Positions 44,401 to 57,500 of a stretch of 64,000 nucleotides of DNA are shown here, one piece after another (the first letter of the stretch is position 1; each line of letters starts with the position of its first letter). Origin of the DNA: Novakomyces olei (taxonomy: Eukaryota; Ascomycota; Novakomycetes; Novakomycetales; Novakomycetaceae); NCBI GenBank assembly GCA_016906335.1, contig JADEYG010000002.1:558001-622000 (forward strand), read 5' to 3'. The notes under the pieces were generated by a model, which saw only the letters and a program-made list of their open reading frames with translations, ran no database searches and had not been told where the DNA came from. Position numbers and translations under genes: made by a program.

Positions 44401-47400
44401 GCTAATAAGTGCGGCTAAAGCGGCGCCGGATGCTCTTAGCGGCGTGCTGCAAAGCTACTTGAGTGGAGGCGGAGACGGTGCAAACAATTTTAATAATAAC
44501 GGGGTCGCCATTGGCCAAACTTTGGCGCTGGAAATCGGGAAAATGATCCCGTTTACGGAACCCACGTTTGCCGAGCTCAGTATACGGGATATTAGGGCAG
44601 ATGCTACTTTTGGCTTTTTGAGTGACTTTTCTACAAGGCAGCTGTACCGTGGGATAATGGATTTTAGCGACTTTACAGACATTACAGAGCCGATTGAAAA
44701 TGGCAGCCAATATTCTCCTGCTTTGCCAAATACGTTAATGCCAGACGGTCTGTCAGGAGACATGAGGCGGCCCACAGAAAAAGCTCAAGAGTTTGTGGAT
44801 AAAATATTGAAGGATTTAAAAGTTACCGAGTCGCGTATTGAAGCGGGAGAAATTCCCAATACAAAATCATTGCGAGAGCTTCTTCGTCGGAGTGCGGGTC
44901 TACTGTTTTACAGAACAGATATGGCGAAGCTGATAGTGAAGAGTATCGTTGGTATCCCCTTTTCCATGTTTGATGAACCCTCCATCCGGCTGGGAACGAC
45001 ACTTTGGACGTGGATAATGAGCGAGCTACCCCAGCTTCAGGCTTTAGTCATCTGTGAAATATCGAGTAACTGGAGGTCTACTATTGCAAACGGAATAGGG
45101 TTTTTCTCTGATAGATCGAGTGAATCGCTACAGGATCCGTTTGCCCTTCGGATGGAGTACGCTCCGTCCAACAAGGCGCTAAACAAGCAACAAGGTGAGG
45201 CCATTAAATCGAGTATTATGCCTCATGTAATGATCTTGCACGTCCTTAAAGGTCACTATCAAGTATTTGAAAAAATACTGCCGCGTACGCGAAATGTCTT
45301 TGAATCCCTCATTGTCCGTAGTCTAAGAGCGATGGCATCTAAACGAGCATGTGTTCATCCATTAGCGCGCTGTCTCTATTTCAAACTGCTTTGCTTTGCC
45401 ACTGAAGTATGGTCGAGTCTGAGCAGCCACCAAAGCTGGAGGAGGCCCTTTTTCGCTCTAATTATTCGTGCAGGGATTGCCTGGTTTCACCCGACAGGAT
45501 CGGGACGGCCGGGTTGGCCTTTTGGGTCGGATTCACTGCAGGTTGAGGAGGAAATCGAGTTAATATCTGAGTTGTTGAGCTTTTTCTTGCAGTACCGGGC
45601 CGCCTCTGAGGCAATTTCTCAGGAACAAGATGCACTGCTATGGCTGCTGAGGGACGAAAGGTACAGGCTGCGCTGCTGGCTGGCTCCAGAATCTGCGGCC
45701 GTCGCTGCCCGGCAAAGTGAGGGCGATAGACCGTCGCTTTCCGGGGCAGATATAGTAGATTTTATACGTTTGACGTGGCACATTGACGCAGCAATTTCGT
45801 TCAATATATATAACCGTCGGCACCCGTCTCCGGCCAACAGGGCGGTACTCCTTGAACTGATCCTCGCTTTCCCTGAAAAGTGCCTCCATATAGCTGAAGC
45901 TGCTTCTTTTCTGCTCACTCAAGCAGACGACAGTGGTAATACTGCTATGGCGAAAAGGCTTCTTTTACTATGGGAACCAGTTGTTCCAGTGACGGCAATA
46001 AACTTGTTTCTCCCGTCGTTTGGACAGGATCCGTGCGTTTTGCAGTACGCAATGCGGTCACTGGAGCATTTCCCAGTTGACGTCACTTTTTTCTATGTGC
46101 CGCAGGTCGTTCAAGCGCTGCGGTACGATAAACTTGGGTACGTTGAACGCTTCATCGTGGAGACGGCCAAGATATCACAGCTGTTTGCGCATCAAATAAT
46201 CTGGAACATGAAGGCCAACGAGTACAAGGATGAAGATGGTCGAGATCCAGATGCGATTAAGCCCACGCTTGATGCCGTAATGAAAATGATGTTTGCCTCC
46301 TTTTCGCAGGCGGATACTGCCTTTTACCATAGGGAGTTCACTTTTTTCAGTGCCGTTACTTCCATCAGTGGGAAGCTTAAGCCCTTTATTCGCAAAACAA
46401 AACCGGAAAAAAAGGCTAAAATTGACGAGGAAATGAAACGGATCCAACTTGATCGCGGGGTTTACCTGCCGAGTAACCCTGACGGAGTTGTTGTTGGTAT
46501 TGATAGAAAATCGGGCAAGCCTTTACAGAGCCACGCTAAGGCTCCGTTTATGGCCACGTTTATAATACAGAAAAAACAGCAAATTGTGCCTTCTGATGAG
46601 AGCAGACGGCAGATTGAAAAAATTAAGCACCAAAGGCAGCGGTCAGGGCTGCATTCAAGAGCAAATGGATCTCGCTCTGGAATTGACGAGGCGGATGAGG
46701 ATGAGTGGAGTGTAGATCAGGAGTATAAGGAGCATAAACACTGTGAAAATCCCAAAAAAATGGACCAAACTTTTGGTAAAAAAGACGGCAGTACTACCGA
46801 GCATAAGCCTAACAAAGAATCAGCAAATACCGTCCAGCCTTACGACATAAATGGACAAAAATCGGCTTCAAAGCAGCCGGCAGACCAGCTGCAATCGCCA
46901 CCAGCCTCAAACTCGGCTCTGGACAGTCAAACGGTAGACATTCGTCAGTCGGCCATCTTCAAGGTCGGAGACGACTGCCGACAGGACGTGCTGGCTTTAC
47001 AGTTAATTTCAGTATTTAGAAATATATTCAATAGTGTCGGGCTCGACGTTTATGTGTTTCCCTACCGTGTCGTGGCCACAGCACCTGGCTGTGGCGTGAT
47101 TGACGTGCTACCCAATAGTATCTCTCGAGATATGCTCGGCCGTGAAGCTGTCAATGGTCTTTATGACTATTTTATCACAAAGTTTGGCGACGAGGACTCT
47201 GAAGTCTTTCAAAAAGCACGCGCTGAATTTGTGCAGAGTATGGCAGCCTATTCAATAATCACCTTTTTGCTACAGTTCAAGGACAGGCATAACGGAAACC
47301 TTATGATTGATGGAGAAGGCCATATTCTCCATATCGATTTCGGGTTTTGCTTCGATATTGCCCCGGGTGGCGTCACGTTTGAAGCCTCGCCTTTTAAATT

Positions 47401-47722
47401 GAGCCCGGAAATGGTTAGGGTTATGGGTGGACCACAGCACCAATGTTTCAGACAGTTTAGAACTCTGTGCATTAAGGCCTTTTTGGCCAGTCGGCCGTAT
47501 GCTGATCAAATATGTCAAATGGTCACGGTTATGCTGGATTCTGGACTGCCCTGTTTCAAGGGAATGACGACGATTGCAAACCTGCAAAAACGGTTTAATC
47601 TCAATGCCTCTGAGCATGAAGCCATCGCCTATGTTCAGCGTCTTATTGATTCCGCTTACGAGAACAAAATGACGCTTTTGTATGATCAGTACCAAAAATT
47701 GACGAACGGTATTCCGTATTAG
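41453..47722 (+). CDS. STT4: Phosphatidylinositol 4-kinase III alpha (STT4)
   Basis: Exons 41453-41469, 41552-41666, 41743-41878 and 42006-47722 give 1994 residues, close to family size. Makes PI4P at the plasma membrane with EFR3/YPP1 partners. Most of the protein is alpha-solenoid. The C-terminal PI3/4-kinase domain shows VGDDCRQDVLALQL, AVNGLYDYFITKFGD, the catalytic loop DRHNGN (Asp1849), HIDFGF and FKLSPEMVRVMGG, ending FNLNASEHEAIAYVQRL. An insert of about 130 hydrophilic residues separates APFMATFIIQ from IFKVGDDCRQD in the N-lobe; it is much longer than in yeast. The first three exons are modelled from phase and branch sites (MVAFDG, then LRRRHPRRAAFERLLRLPDG), so the N-terminus is less sure. 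Confidence 0.92.
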
Positions 47723-48367
<645 letters not shown>

Positions 48368-51277
48368 ATGGACTTTGTTGACCATGCAGCGCCAGGTCCC
48401 GACAGGGAGTCTGAATGGGATCGTCTCAACAGAATTGCTGAAGAGTTTCCCGATGACTTTAATAATTGGTAAGCGACAATAGATCAATGGCAATGGAAAA
48501 GGGAAGTAAGACAGGAGCGTCCAGCAAGCGGACGGCTAAAAATTCCCTGAAAAAGAATATGTCATATTCAATTCTAACTCGCTACAGGGAACGACTTGTG
48601 CAGGCAACAGAATCTATGGACGGAGGCCTTTCTCGGAACTCGGCCGATTCAGCGATTCGAGCAATGCGAGATGTATACGATCGGTTTCTCGCCCGGTTCC
48701 CTCTTCTCTTTGGCTATTGGAAGAAATATGCAGACTTTGAGTACATGGTGATGGGCAGCGATTCGGCAGACTTGGTAATTCTTGCCTATTTTTTATAAAT
48801 CTTTGTGTTTATTGGCCCTGTCGTATCATGCTTCGGGTGCTTGCTTTGGCGCTATTTGTAGACCGTATTTTGGTGGATTTTCCTTTCTTTGTTTTTTTTT
48901 GGTCTTTTTATCTTTTTTCTTTTTTTTCCGATCACTGATCGCTGATCATGAACTCTGATTTCGATTTTTTTTGTGGCTTTTATAAGTTGGTTTTAATTAT
49001 CTCTTTATTACCGTTTCTTTAATTCGTTTTCTTTAAGTCTCTATCGTTTTCTAACACACAGATATATGCTCGTGGAATTGCGAGTATACCCTACTCCGTG
49101 GACCTGTGGACACATTATTTGTCGTTTAAAACACTCGCCTGCCATGATGAGGACAGCGTGCGAAGGTAAGTCTAGCAAGGCTTTGCTCTTTGCTAATTTC
49201 TAGCCTTTTTGAGCAAGGTGCCGACAAAATTGGCCTCGATTTTCTCTCGCACACCTTTTGGGACAAGTATATTGAATATGAGGAGCGGCTTGAAAACTGG
49301 GATAATGTATACAATATTTTGGATCGTGTTGTGCATATTCCTTTACACCAGTACGCTCGATATTACGAAAAGTAAGGCCATTTTATTTTATGATTAAATT
49401 TCTCACTCATTTTCTTTCATGTTTAATGAATGAATTATTTTGTTTTATAGTATCTTGTGCTATTTTGTTTTATGTCTTCAATATGTTTTCATTGTTCTGT
49501 CTCTTTTCAATATTAATCCAAGGTTTACACAATATGCGCAGACGCGTAGTGTAGAAGATGTGGCACCAGCAGAAGTCGTGGCTCAGCTCAAGGAAGAAAT
49601 AGTACGGGAACCGGCTCAAACGGTGACGGCTGGAAAACAGCAAATGAAAATGGAGCGTGGCGAGCTTGATATTGAGCGCGAAGTCAGGTCGCGGCTTAAT
49701 AATTACCACCTGGAAATATACAATATGACTCAGCTGGCCACCACTCAACGTTGGACTTATGAGTCAGAGGTAATTTGATTATTTCTAATTGATTTGCAAA
49801 CTAATAATTTCAGATTAAACGGCCATACTTTCTTGCCGCCGAACTCGATGCAGCTCAATTACAGAATTGGCACAAGTATCTCGACTTTGAGGAATTGGAA
49901 GGCACATTTGATCGAGTGCTCTATTTGTATGAAAAAGCCTTGATACCGTGTGTAAGTAAATGAAAATAAAAGAATTTAATTAATGCCTATCCATTTATTT
50001 ATTTCGTATTTGTTTATATATTTATGTTTATATTCGTTTATTTATGCCTTTCATAATCTAACTTTAGGCATTATATGACCATATGTGGCTACGGTACATT
50101 CGATGGCTGAATGCTCAGAATGGGACGCAAGAAGCTGTCAGGCTCGTGTTTCAAAGAGCCTCTGCTTTATTTATTCCCATTTCACGACCTGGTCTGAGGG
50201 TTCAATATGCGTATTGGGAAGAACAACAGAACGACGTAGATACGGCAAGAGCAATTCTTTCGTCGATTTTGATCAAACGTACGTGTGCATATGTGTTTTT
50301 GAACATTACTTGAACATTGCAGTTTTTGGAAAAAAAAGATATGTGTCACCAGGACGAACGTTTGCCTTGATCATAATTCTACAATTTTTTTTTTTCGATG
50401 TTTATATACGTTCTTTGTTTTAATGTTTACTATTAATTTAGTTTAAAATCTCAGTTTTGAAATTCAGCCTTTATTTTTGTCCACTGTATGTATTTACTAA
50501 TTCTTCAGTCCCCTATTCTCTTGAAGTCATAATTGCACGAATTCATCTGGAGCGTCGGTGGGGCGGTGGCAGTCTCGAACCGGCTCGCGCAGTAATAAGA
50601 AGTATTCTCAAAGACGAGGCGGCCGATTATTATTTAAAAACCAAACTTATTACAGAAGACATTCGTCTTACTTGGAAAATCGAACGAAATATTGAAGCTG
50701 CTCGTGCTCAATTTGAATCAAGCGCTGCAAAATGTTTAGAAAGCAGATATTTCTGGGTCAATTTTCTCAATTTTGAAATCGAATCAGCATCGTGTAAGCT
50801 CATTTTTTACTTTTATATATTTAAAATAATTTAAATGTCGTTTTAATTATATGATTATTATGATGACTATGGTTAATATAATCAATAATTTATTTGTAGT
50901 GCTAATTTCCAGATGATGCGAACTCCCGAGATAGGGTGACAAAAGTCATGCGCCTGATTGAACAAGAGGCGCGTCTGCCTTTAACTACGTTGCGGGATCT
51001 TGCACACAAGTACCAAATTTATCTGGTTGAGCAGGCCGAAGGACCAGGAATTATGGACGAATATTTCGAGCTTGATCGAGAAATTGATGGTCCGTTTAGT
51101 GTTCAGATACTGTGGAAAACTCGACTAGATCCAGAGTCTGATCCTAATGGAACGATTAGACGTGCACTTTTATACAACGGCCATCCCGGAATTCCTGTAA
51201 ACAAAGTCGATAGCATGAACGGAGTTAATGTATACCAGACTTTGTATGACATGGAAGGCCAAATTCCTGACTTGTGA
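48368..51277 (+). CDS. PRP39: U1 snRNP protein PRP39
   Basis: Nine exons (48368-48468, 48588-48774, 49062-49165, 49204-49371, 49523-49769, 49814-49951, 50068-50278, 50509-50793, 50913-51277) give 601 residues. HAT-repeat protein of the U1 snRNP that helps commit pre-mRNA to splicing. Repeats with the Trp/Tyr spacing of HAT motifs: DDFNNWERLVQ, YDRFLARFPLLFGYWKKYAD, SIPYSVDLWTHYLSF, FWDKYIEYEERLENWDNVYN, LQNWHKYLDFEELEG, HMWLRYIRWL, YFWVNFLNFE. Exon 5 carries a charged insert (EEIVREPAQ) typical between the N- and C-terminal HAT blocks. All nine exons keep phase. It is the most intron-rich gene here, with two introns under 45 nt. Confidence 0.9.
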
Positions 51278-51915
51278 TTGGCCGTCAATGTTTAAATGGA
51301 AAAAGTACGATTATCTATTTAATTCTTTGATTCTATTAGTTATGAATCAATACTAATAAATTACAAATTATAAATTATAAATTATAAATTATAAATTATA
51401 AATTATAAATTATAAATTATAAATTATAAATTATAAATTATAAATTATAAATTATAAATTATAAATTATAAATTATAAATTATAAATTATAAATTATAAA
51501 TTATAAATTATAAATTATAAATTATAAATTATAAATTATAAATTATAAAATATAAATTATAAATAATAAAAAATAGGAAAAAATTTACTAAATTTAAAAC
51601 CCGATTGTTACAAACTCATTATCCATTCGTTTTCCAATAAACTTTTAATATTCAATTAAATGAAATCTATCTCTATTCCCGAGATCGAATTCCAATATGT
51701 AAAATGCTCCGGATTGTAAAACACGCCCATTTGCCTCATCTCGCACCTTTTGCTCTTAATCTAATTTTGCCGAAATCTATGTCTAATTTCAATTTCAGAT
51801 CCATGTGATTTTTCTCGTTTCTCGTTCCTCATTTTCTTTTTGCTTGATTCTTTTTTTTTTATTTTTTTTATTTTTTTTATTTTTTTTATTTTTTTTTATT
51901 TTATTCTGTTACTCT
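51278..51915. other. Intergenic with AAATTAT array, convergent 3' ends
   Basis: 638 bp between the stops of PRP39 (+) and RAD7 (-). Holds a 7-bp array at 51365-51560 and T-tracts of the form TTTTTTTTA at about 51851-51905. Confidence 0.5.
51365..51560. repeat. 7-bp tandem array (AAATTAT)n
   Basis: About 26 near-perfect copies just after the PRP39 stop, decaying at the right end (AAAATATAAATTATAAATAA). Confidence 0.95.
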
Positions 51916-53930
51916 TTACATAACATCAGCCTCTCGTCCAACCAAAAAGCAGCCTTTACGAGGCTGACAAAACTGTGTAACCCTGTTATCCCCCCATACA
52001 AGCACCTTTTCGAGTTTTGTAAACATTTGTGAGTACTTTTCCACTACTTCATCGTCAAATTCGCGTACAAACCCGGCGTCGAGGTAATGGAGGCTGGAAT
52101 TTAGCTCTTGAGCTAGTTGCAAAATTCCATCGCGGGTCAAATTGTAGAGCGAATTGATCGAGAGCCATCGTAGTCCGTACCCAGAATGACGGAAAACTGC
52201 AAACAAAGCGGTATCGCCCAGATCATGGCACCGAGTGAGATCAAGCAGGACAAGTCCCTTATTTAGGGTCCATTCATTAAAGAGCCCAGTGACGCCAGTG
52301 TCCGTGAGTCTATGGCAGCTTGCTAACCGCAATTGCCGTAGTCTCCCACAGCAATTACGAATACTATCACTCAGCAATTCATCCTGGATCCCACCATTGC
52401 CAGAGAAATCCAATGATTCCAGGCCAGAGCCGATAGTGTTTACGACATCCTCAAAGGCGCTACTGCCAATTGGCTCTTCGCCGCCGGGAAAAGTAACGGC
52501 TATTTTCCGTAGATTTCTCAGCCCACAAAGAAGCCGAACACACTCGCCGTCCAAGTACGTGATATTGTCCAGTTCGAGCCGCAGTAAATTAGGGCAATTA
52601 CGAACGAGCGAGTCCACAGTCGCAGCATTAAATCGGGAAGTATGACTGAGCCGGAAGCTTTTCAATCGTGGGCCAACGCGCTTGAAAAAAGCGTCCCAAG
52701 CTCCGACAGTAACGAGAAAAGCTCCGCCAAAAGTGCACTCCTGTAAATCCTGTAAATGCTCTGCATAGGCCAGGACTGTGGAGTCGGTCATCTGCCCACA
52801 GTACTCGAGGCAGATTGACTGCAGTCGAGGACAAAACTGGGCGATTTGGTAGAAAGTTTGGTCGCTAACGCCAGAGCAGTCGTTGAACACGAGACTCGTT
52901 CTGGCTGAGTCGAAAAAAAGAGAGACAACTCGGGAGGAGAGTGACCTGTTCTTGCAGAGAATAAACGATATTTTGTCCATATTCAACTGGCCAATATCGC
53001 CCAGTGCCTCCACATCGTCAATGTACTTTGCTACAATTTGCACACAAGCGTCTGCGAGTTTGGGAATCCTGAACGCTGATCCGGTTAAGCGCGCTTCCTT
53101 TTCTGCCTTGCGACGTTTATTACTAAGCTGACGTCGATCGGCAGCCGACTTTGAATTGCTTTCTTTTTCCTTGTCTCCATTACTGCACCTGTGGCACAAG
53201 TAGCCCAGTCCGCCATCAGGAGCAGGTTTGCTGTACGCTGTAAACGTGAATCGGCACCCGCACTCTGCACAAAAGGCGACCGAGCCAGAATTCGGTTTTC
53301 GCGAATAAGAGAAATGAGCATTCGAATGCGGATCGTCAGAGGGATCGTAGTCCGAGTCACTCTCAGGCTCGATTTTTTTCGATTTTTTGGCACTTGCTTT
53401 GCGTTTCCTTGCAGACGAAGCTGCAGTGGATGAAGAGGCCGCTTCAGTTACTTGTTCAGGTGCTTGCTCAGCGGGCGATTCACTCAGTGTAGAGGTGGGG
53501 GTTTCGGTGGGGGTTTCGGTGGGGGTTTCGGTGGGGGTTTCGGTGGGGGTTTCGGTGGGGGCCTCACTGAGTGTACTGGTGGGGGTCCTGGTGGGGGTTC
53601 TGGTGGAGGTTCTTCGAGCAGGCGTACCCGACTGATTTGCAGTAGGAAATTCTTGTTCTTCGAGCTCATTGATCGCTTCTTGCGCATTCTCTCCGTTTTC
53701 CACTCGCTCTACAGCGTCCTGCGCTGCCTGCAAACCATCTTGATTTCCATCGATTTGCTCTCGATTGCGATACCTCAGATTGGGTACATTGATACCACGA
53801 GTCTGCTGTTTAGCCGTGTTCCATCAAGAATAGATAAAAAGCTTCAACAAAAGAATCTAAAGAGAGCAAAATTTACCCTTAAATACGCTGTTAACGCGGA
53901 CGTGGGGCCACGAACGCGCGAGTTGGACAT
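51916..53930 (-). CDS. RAD7: Nucleotide excision repair protein RAD7
   Basis: Exons 53930-53877 and 53805-51916 give 647 residues. With Rad16 and Elc1, Rad7 acts in global-genome repair of UV damage and as part of an E3 ligase. The N-terminus (MSNSRVRGPTSALTAYLR) is the family signature. After it come an acidic region, a (TPTE)n tract, basic KRKASAKKSKK, then a four-Cys zinc-binding motif at about residues 197-225 (CAECGCRF ... GYLCHRC). The rest is leucine-rich repeats of the AMN1/SKP2 class (FCPRLQSICLEYCGQMTDS, LRQLRLASCHRLTDTGVTGL, LVLLDLTRCHDLGDTALFAV). The intron is 71 nt. Confident. Confidence 0.9.
53491..53615. repeat. 12-bp in-frame repeat in RAD7
   Basis: Tandem GGGGTTTCGGTG-type units (seen on +), encoding (TPTE)n on the RAD7 strand. 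The opposite strand is also open and reads Gly-rich (VGVS or GGFG), but has no other gene features. Confidence 0.75.
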
Positions 53931-54532
53931 TTGCAGCGGACAGATTGCCGAGCGATGGATGGGTAAACCGTTACAGTCCGATACAGAGTAATATTAATAT
54001 ATTCATTAATTAATAATTAATTAGCTAATAAATATTGACATTGATTAATTAATAATTTAATTAATTAATTAATATTTAAATATTGATATTCATTAATTTA
54101 TCAATATATTAAAAACATACACGTAATAATTGCATTTCTACGTAATCTTTTTATTATGTATATTCGTATTTATTGCGATATATTCAGCTCATCTCATAGA
54201 ATCTAATATGTTTTGCGTGAAAGACCTCGCTACCGAACGTTAATTGCGCAAACGATTTATTTCTATTCATTTCTACTCAATATTTTTCATGAAAACGAGA
54301 TATAAATGTATCGAGAGTTGGAGAGTATTGTAATTTTGATAATGATAAAAAATATACAGACCTTTTATAATTCAGTATCGTACGCTGCGTTCGTGCCAGC
54401 TTTGCTCCAGACAAGAGCATTAAACTCGTCGTTGTGATGATTGACCGCGACTAACTTGACGGGTTCTGACTAAACGATTCTTTTCTTATGTCCATTTTTC
54501 TTTGCTCTCTAATATACACGCAAAATCTAGGT
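53931..54532. other. Intergenic, AT-rich
   Basis: 602 bp between the RAD7 start and the end of the calcium pump gene, with TTAATTAATTAATATT-type tracts around 54000-54110. No gene. Confidence 0.45.
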
Positions 54533-57500
54533 CTATTCAGCTTTTAACTTTTGTTGCGGCTCTGTGCGAAAAGCAAAAGTACGCTCAACGAGTTTGAGCA
54601 GCTCATCGAGCAGAATGACAGGCAAAGAAATCAAGATAACCGCCTTCCATTCTGTCCAATTGAGCGGGTAGATATTAAACAATGCCTGTAGCCAGGGCAC
54701 GTACAATATGGCAAAATGCAGAGCCATTGAGAGCGCAATGGCGCTGACGAGAACCATATTGCGCCAGACGGGTAGAGTCAGCAGTGACTCTGTCTGTGAA
54801 AGCGCATTCATGGCATTCATCATTTCAATCACAACAAGACTAGACGTTAGAACGTGTAATTAAGAATATTATAGATATATTGAAATGTTGAAAATAAAAT
54901 GCGTAAAATAAAATATGTTTAGAATAAAATGTGTTTAGAATAAAATATATATTGAATAAAATATATTCAAGAGACGAAAACAAAAACAATTCAGTAAACA
55001 AATGAAGGAATAAATATAGAAAAAACCAAAGAGCTGTATACAAAACTAGTTCTTCTCCAGTTCAGTAATCTCAGTGTACTAGCGTATTTGCGTTTCTTTC
55101 TTTTCCAATTATGACTTACATCGACAGGGAAACGGTGGAGGCACGCGTAGAATTCTCATTATAAAACACAGAACAGTCGAATCTAAAGGAAAACCCCTTA
55201 GCGAGAGTAGAGCATTTATGGAAATGAGAAAGCTGGTAGAAGGTGACGCGCGGTCCGCCCGAGTAGTAGACGTACCACCAAATATACCCAAAAACTGTGG
55301 CAAACCCGACATAGGCACCAACGACCAAGTAACGGAAGAACAGCCACCCGTCTACGAGAGGAGCATTTCGAGGCCGGGGCGGCTTTCGCATGATAGAAGC
55401 ATCAGGCCGATTAAAGCTCAAGGCAGTTGCGGGCAATCCGTCAGTAACCAGATTGACCCAGAGCAATTGTACAGGCAGTAAAGCCTCTGGCATTCCCAGC
55501 ATGGCCGTGAGGAATATGGAAACGACTTCTCCGATATTAGAAGAGATCAGGTACCGAATAAACTGCTGAGTATTGGCAAAAATGCCTCGGCCCTCTTCAA
55601 CTGCCACCTCAATCGTACCAAAATCATTGTCTGCCAGAACCATATCCGCTGCCAATTTAGCCACATCAGTTCCTGATCCCATTGCAATGCCTATATCCGC
55701 GCGTTTAAGAGCAGGAGCATCGTTAACCCCGTCGCCTGTCATTGCCACTACGTGCCCCGCAGACTGGAGCAGTTGAACAATCTCCAGTTTGTGCCTCGGC
55801 TCGACACGGGCAAAGACTCGGGTTGTTGCTACTGCTGTTTTTTTGGCTTCAGCCGATAACCGATCAAACTCTGTGCCCGTCAGCGACAGATTGTACGGAC
55901 TGAAATTGGAGGAATTAGAGTTGGAATCAAACTCGGCACTGGAATCAGAATTATCACCATTTTTGCTCCCCCTTTTACCTTCTTTTTTACTCTCCTTTCC
56001 ACTTTTACTCTCCTTTCCACTTTTACTCTCCTTTCCACTCTTACTCTCCTTCCCAATCTTACTCTCCTTTTCACTTCTACTCTCCTTGCCACTCATTCCA
56101 CCATTCACACCAGGCAGCAGTCCAATCTGCCGTCCAACACTCTCTGCAGTCTGTTTGTTATCGCCTGTAATCATTACGACACGGATCCCGGCAGAGTGGC
56201 ATTTGGCAATTGCCTCTTGCACGTTTGGCCTTGGTGGATCTCGCATGCATGCGAGTCCTACAAACGTCAAATTCTGTTCAATTTTCACATAGTCCTCTGG
56301 CGCAGTGGCACTGCGGACTCTGTCGACAGAGTCAAATGCGTCTGTCATTGCGAGAGCAATTACACGCAGTCCACTGGCCCCGTAACCGTTGACGCGGTGG
56401 AGAACAGTTTGTCTAAATTTCGTGTCCATTACTCGGCGCAGATGGCCCTGCTGGAAAAACTCACAGCGCTGCACTACCGACTCGGGAGCGCCTTTAACAA
56501 AAAGCGCATGCTTCCCGTCCTTTAGGCGGCTCAGTACCGACATGGATTTACGGTCACGCGTAAACTCAAAAGCGGTCTCCCGTACGTGTGATTGGGCAAT
56601 GTACGCGTTTACTGTATTGTACCTCTGCTCTGGAGGCAAAAGCATATTTTTCTTGTTTTCCGCTGCTGTATCGAACCCAAGCTTCTCCACCAGTGTTCGC
56701 AGAGCTGCTTCTGTCGGCTCACCGACACACTGGAAGGCGGCACTGGCTTCGTCATAGGCAATACTCGAATTGTTACACACACTGCAGACCTGAGAAAACA
56801 GGGCGAGTCCGGGAATACTGACGACTGGATCCTGTACGGGGACGCCGAGCTTATTGCGCACCCGTCCTTGAGGGGAATAAGTGTCCCCACTGACACTATA
56901 TTCGTTCAGCTCTTCTCCTTTAGCGGCCCCAGCAACGACAATCGTGGCCACTGACATTTGGTTCGTTGTCAGCGTTCCCGTTTTGTCGGAGCAGATAACG
57001 CTTGTGCCGCCGAGTGTCTCCACACTCGGGAGAGAGCGCACTATTGCGTTTTTAGCTGCCATTTTCCTTGTGCCCAAGGCCAGGCAGGTGGTTATTACGG
57101 CTGCCAGGCCCTCGGGGATAGCCGCTACTGCTAGAGCAACCGCAATTTTCAGATAGTAAATGGCGCCTTTGAACCAGTTTGATCCGTGACCAGGGTCAGA
57201 AAAGTTGCGGATATTCATTACCCAAACTGCCACACAGATAACAGCAATCACCCGAGCTAAAGCGTCACCAAACTCGTCCAAACGCTCTTTCAGCGGTGTC
57301 GGCTCCGCTATTTGAGACGCAATATCGCTGTGGATATCGCCAAGAGCAGTTTGCTGACCCGTCGCTACTACAATCGCACTCGCCCGACCAGAGGCAATTG
57401 TCGTTCCTGAAAAGAGGGTATTGTACCGATCCTGGAGGACAGAGCCCCGGCCGTCTTGGCCACTAGAGCCCAGTGTCTCTATTGCAGCCACACGCTTCTC

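Noticed and set aside
53452-53991. Gly-rich frame opposite RAD7
   Set aside because: Shadow of the 12-bp repeat; RAD7 on the other strand is clearly the gene.
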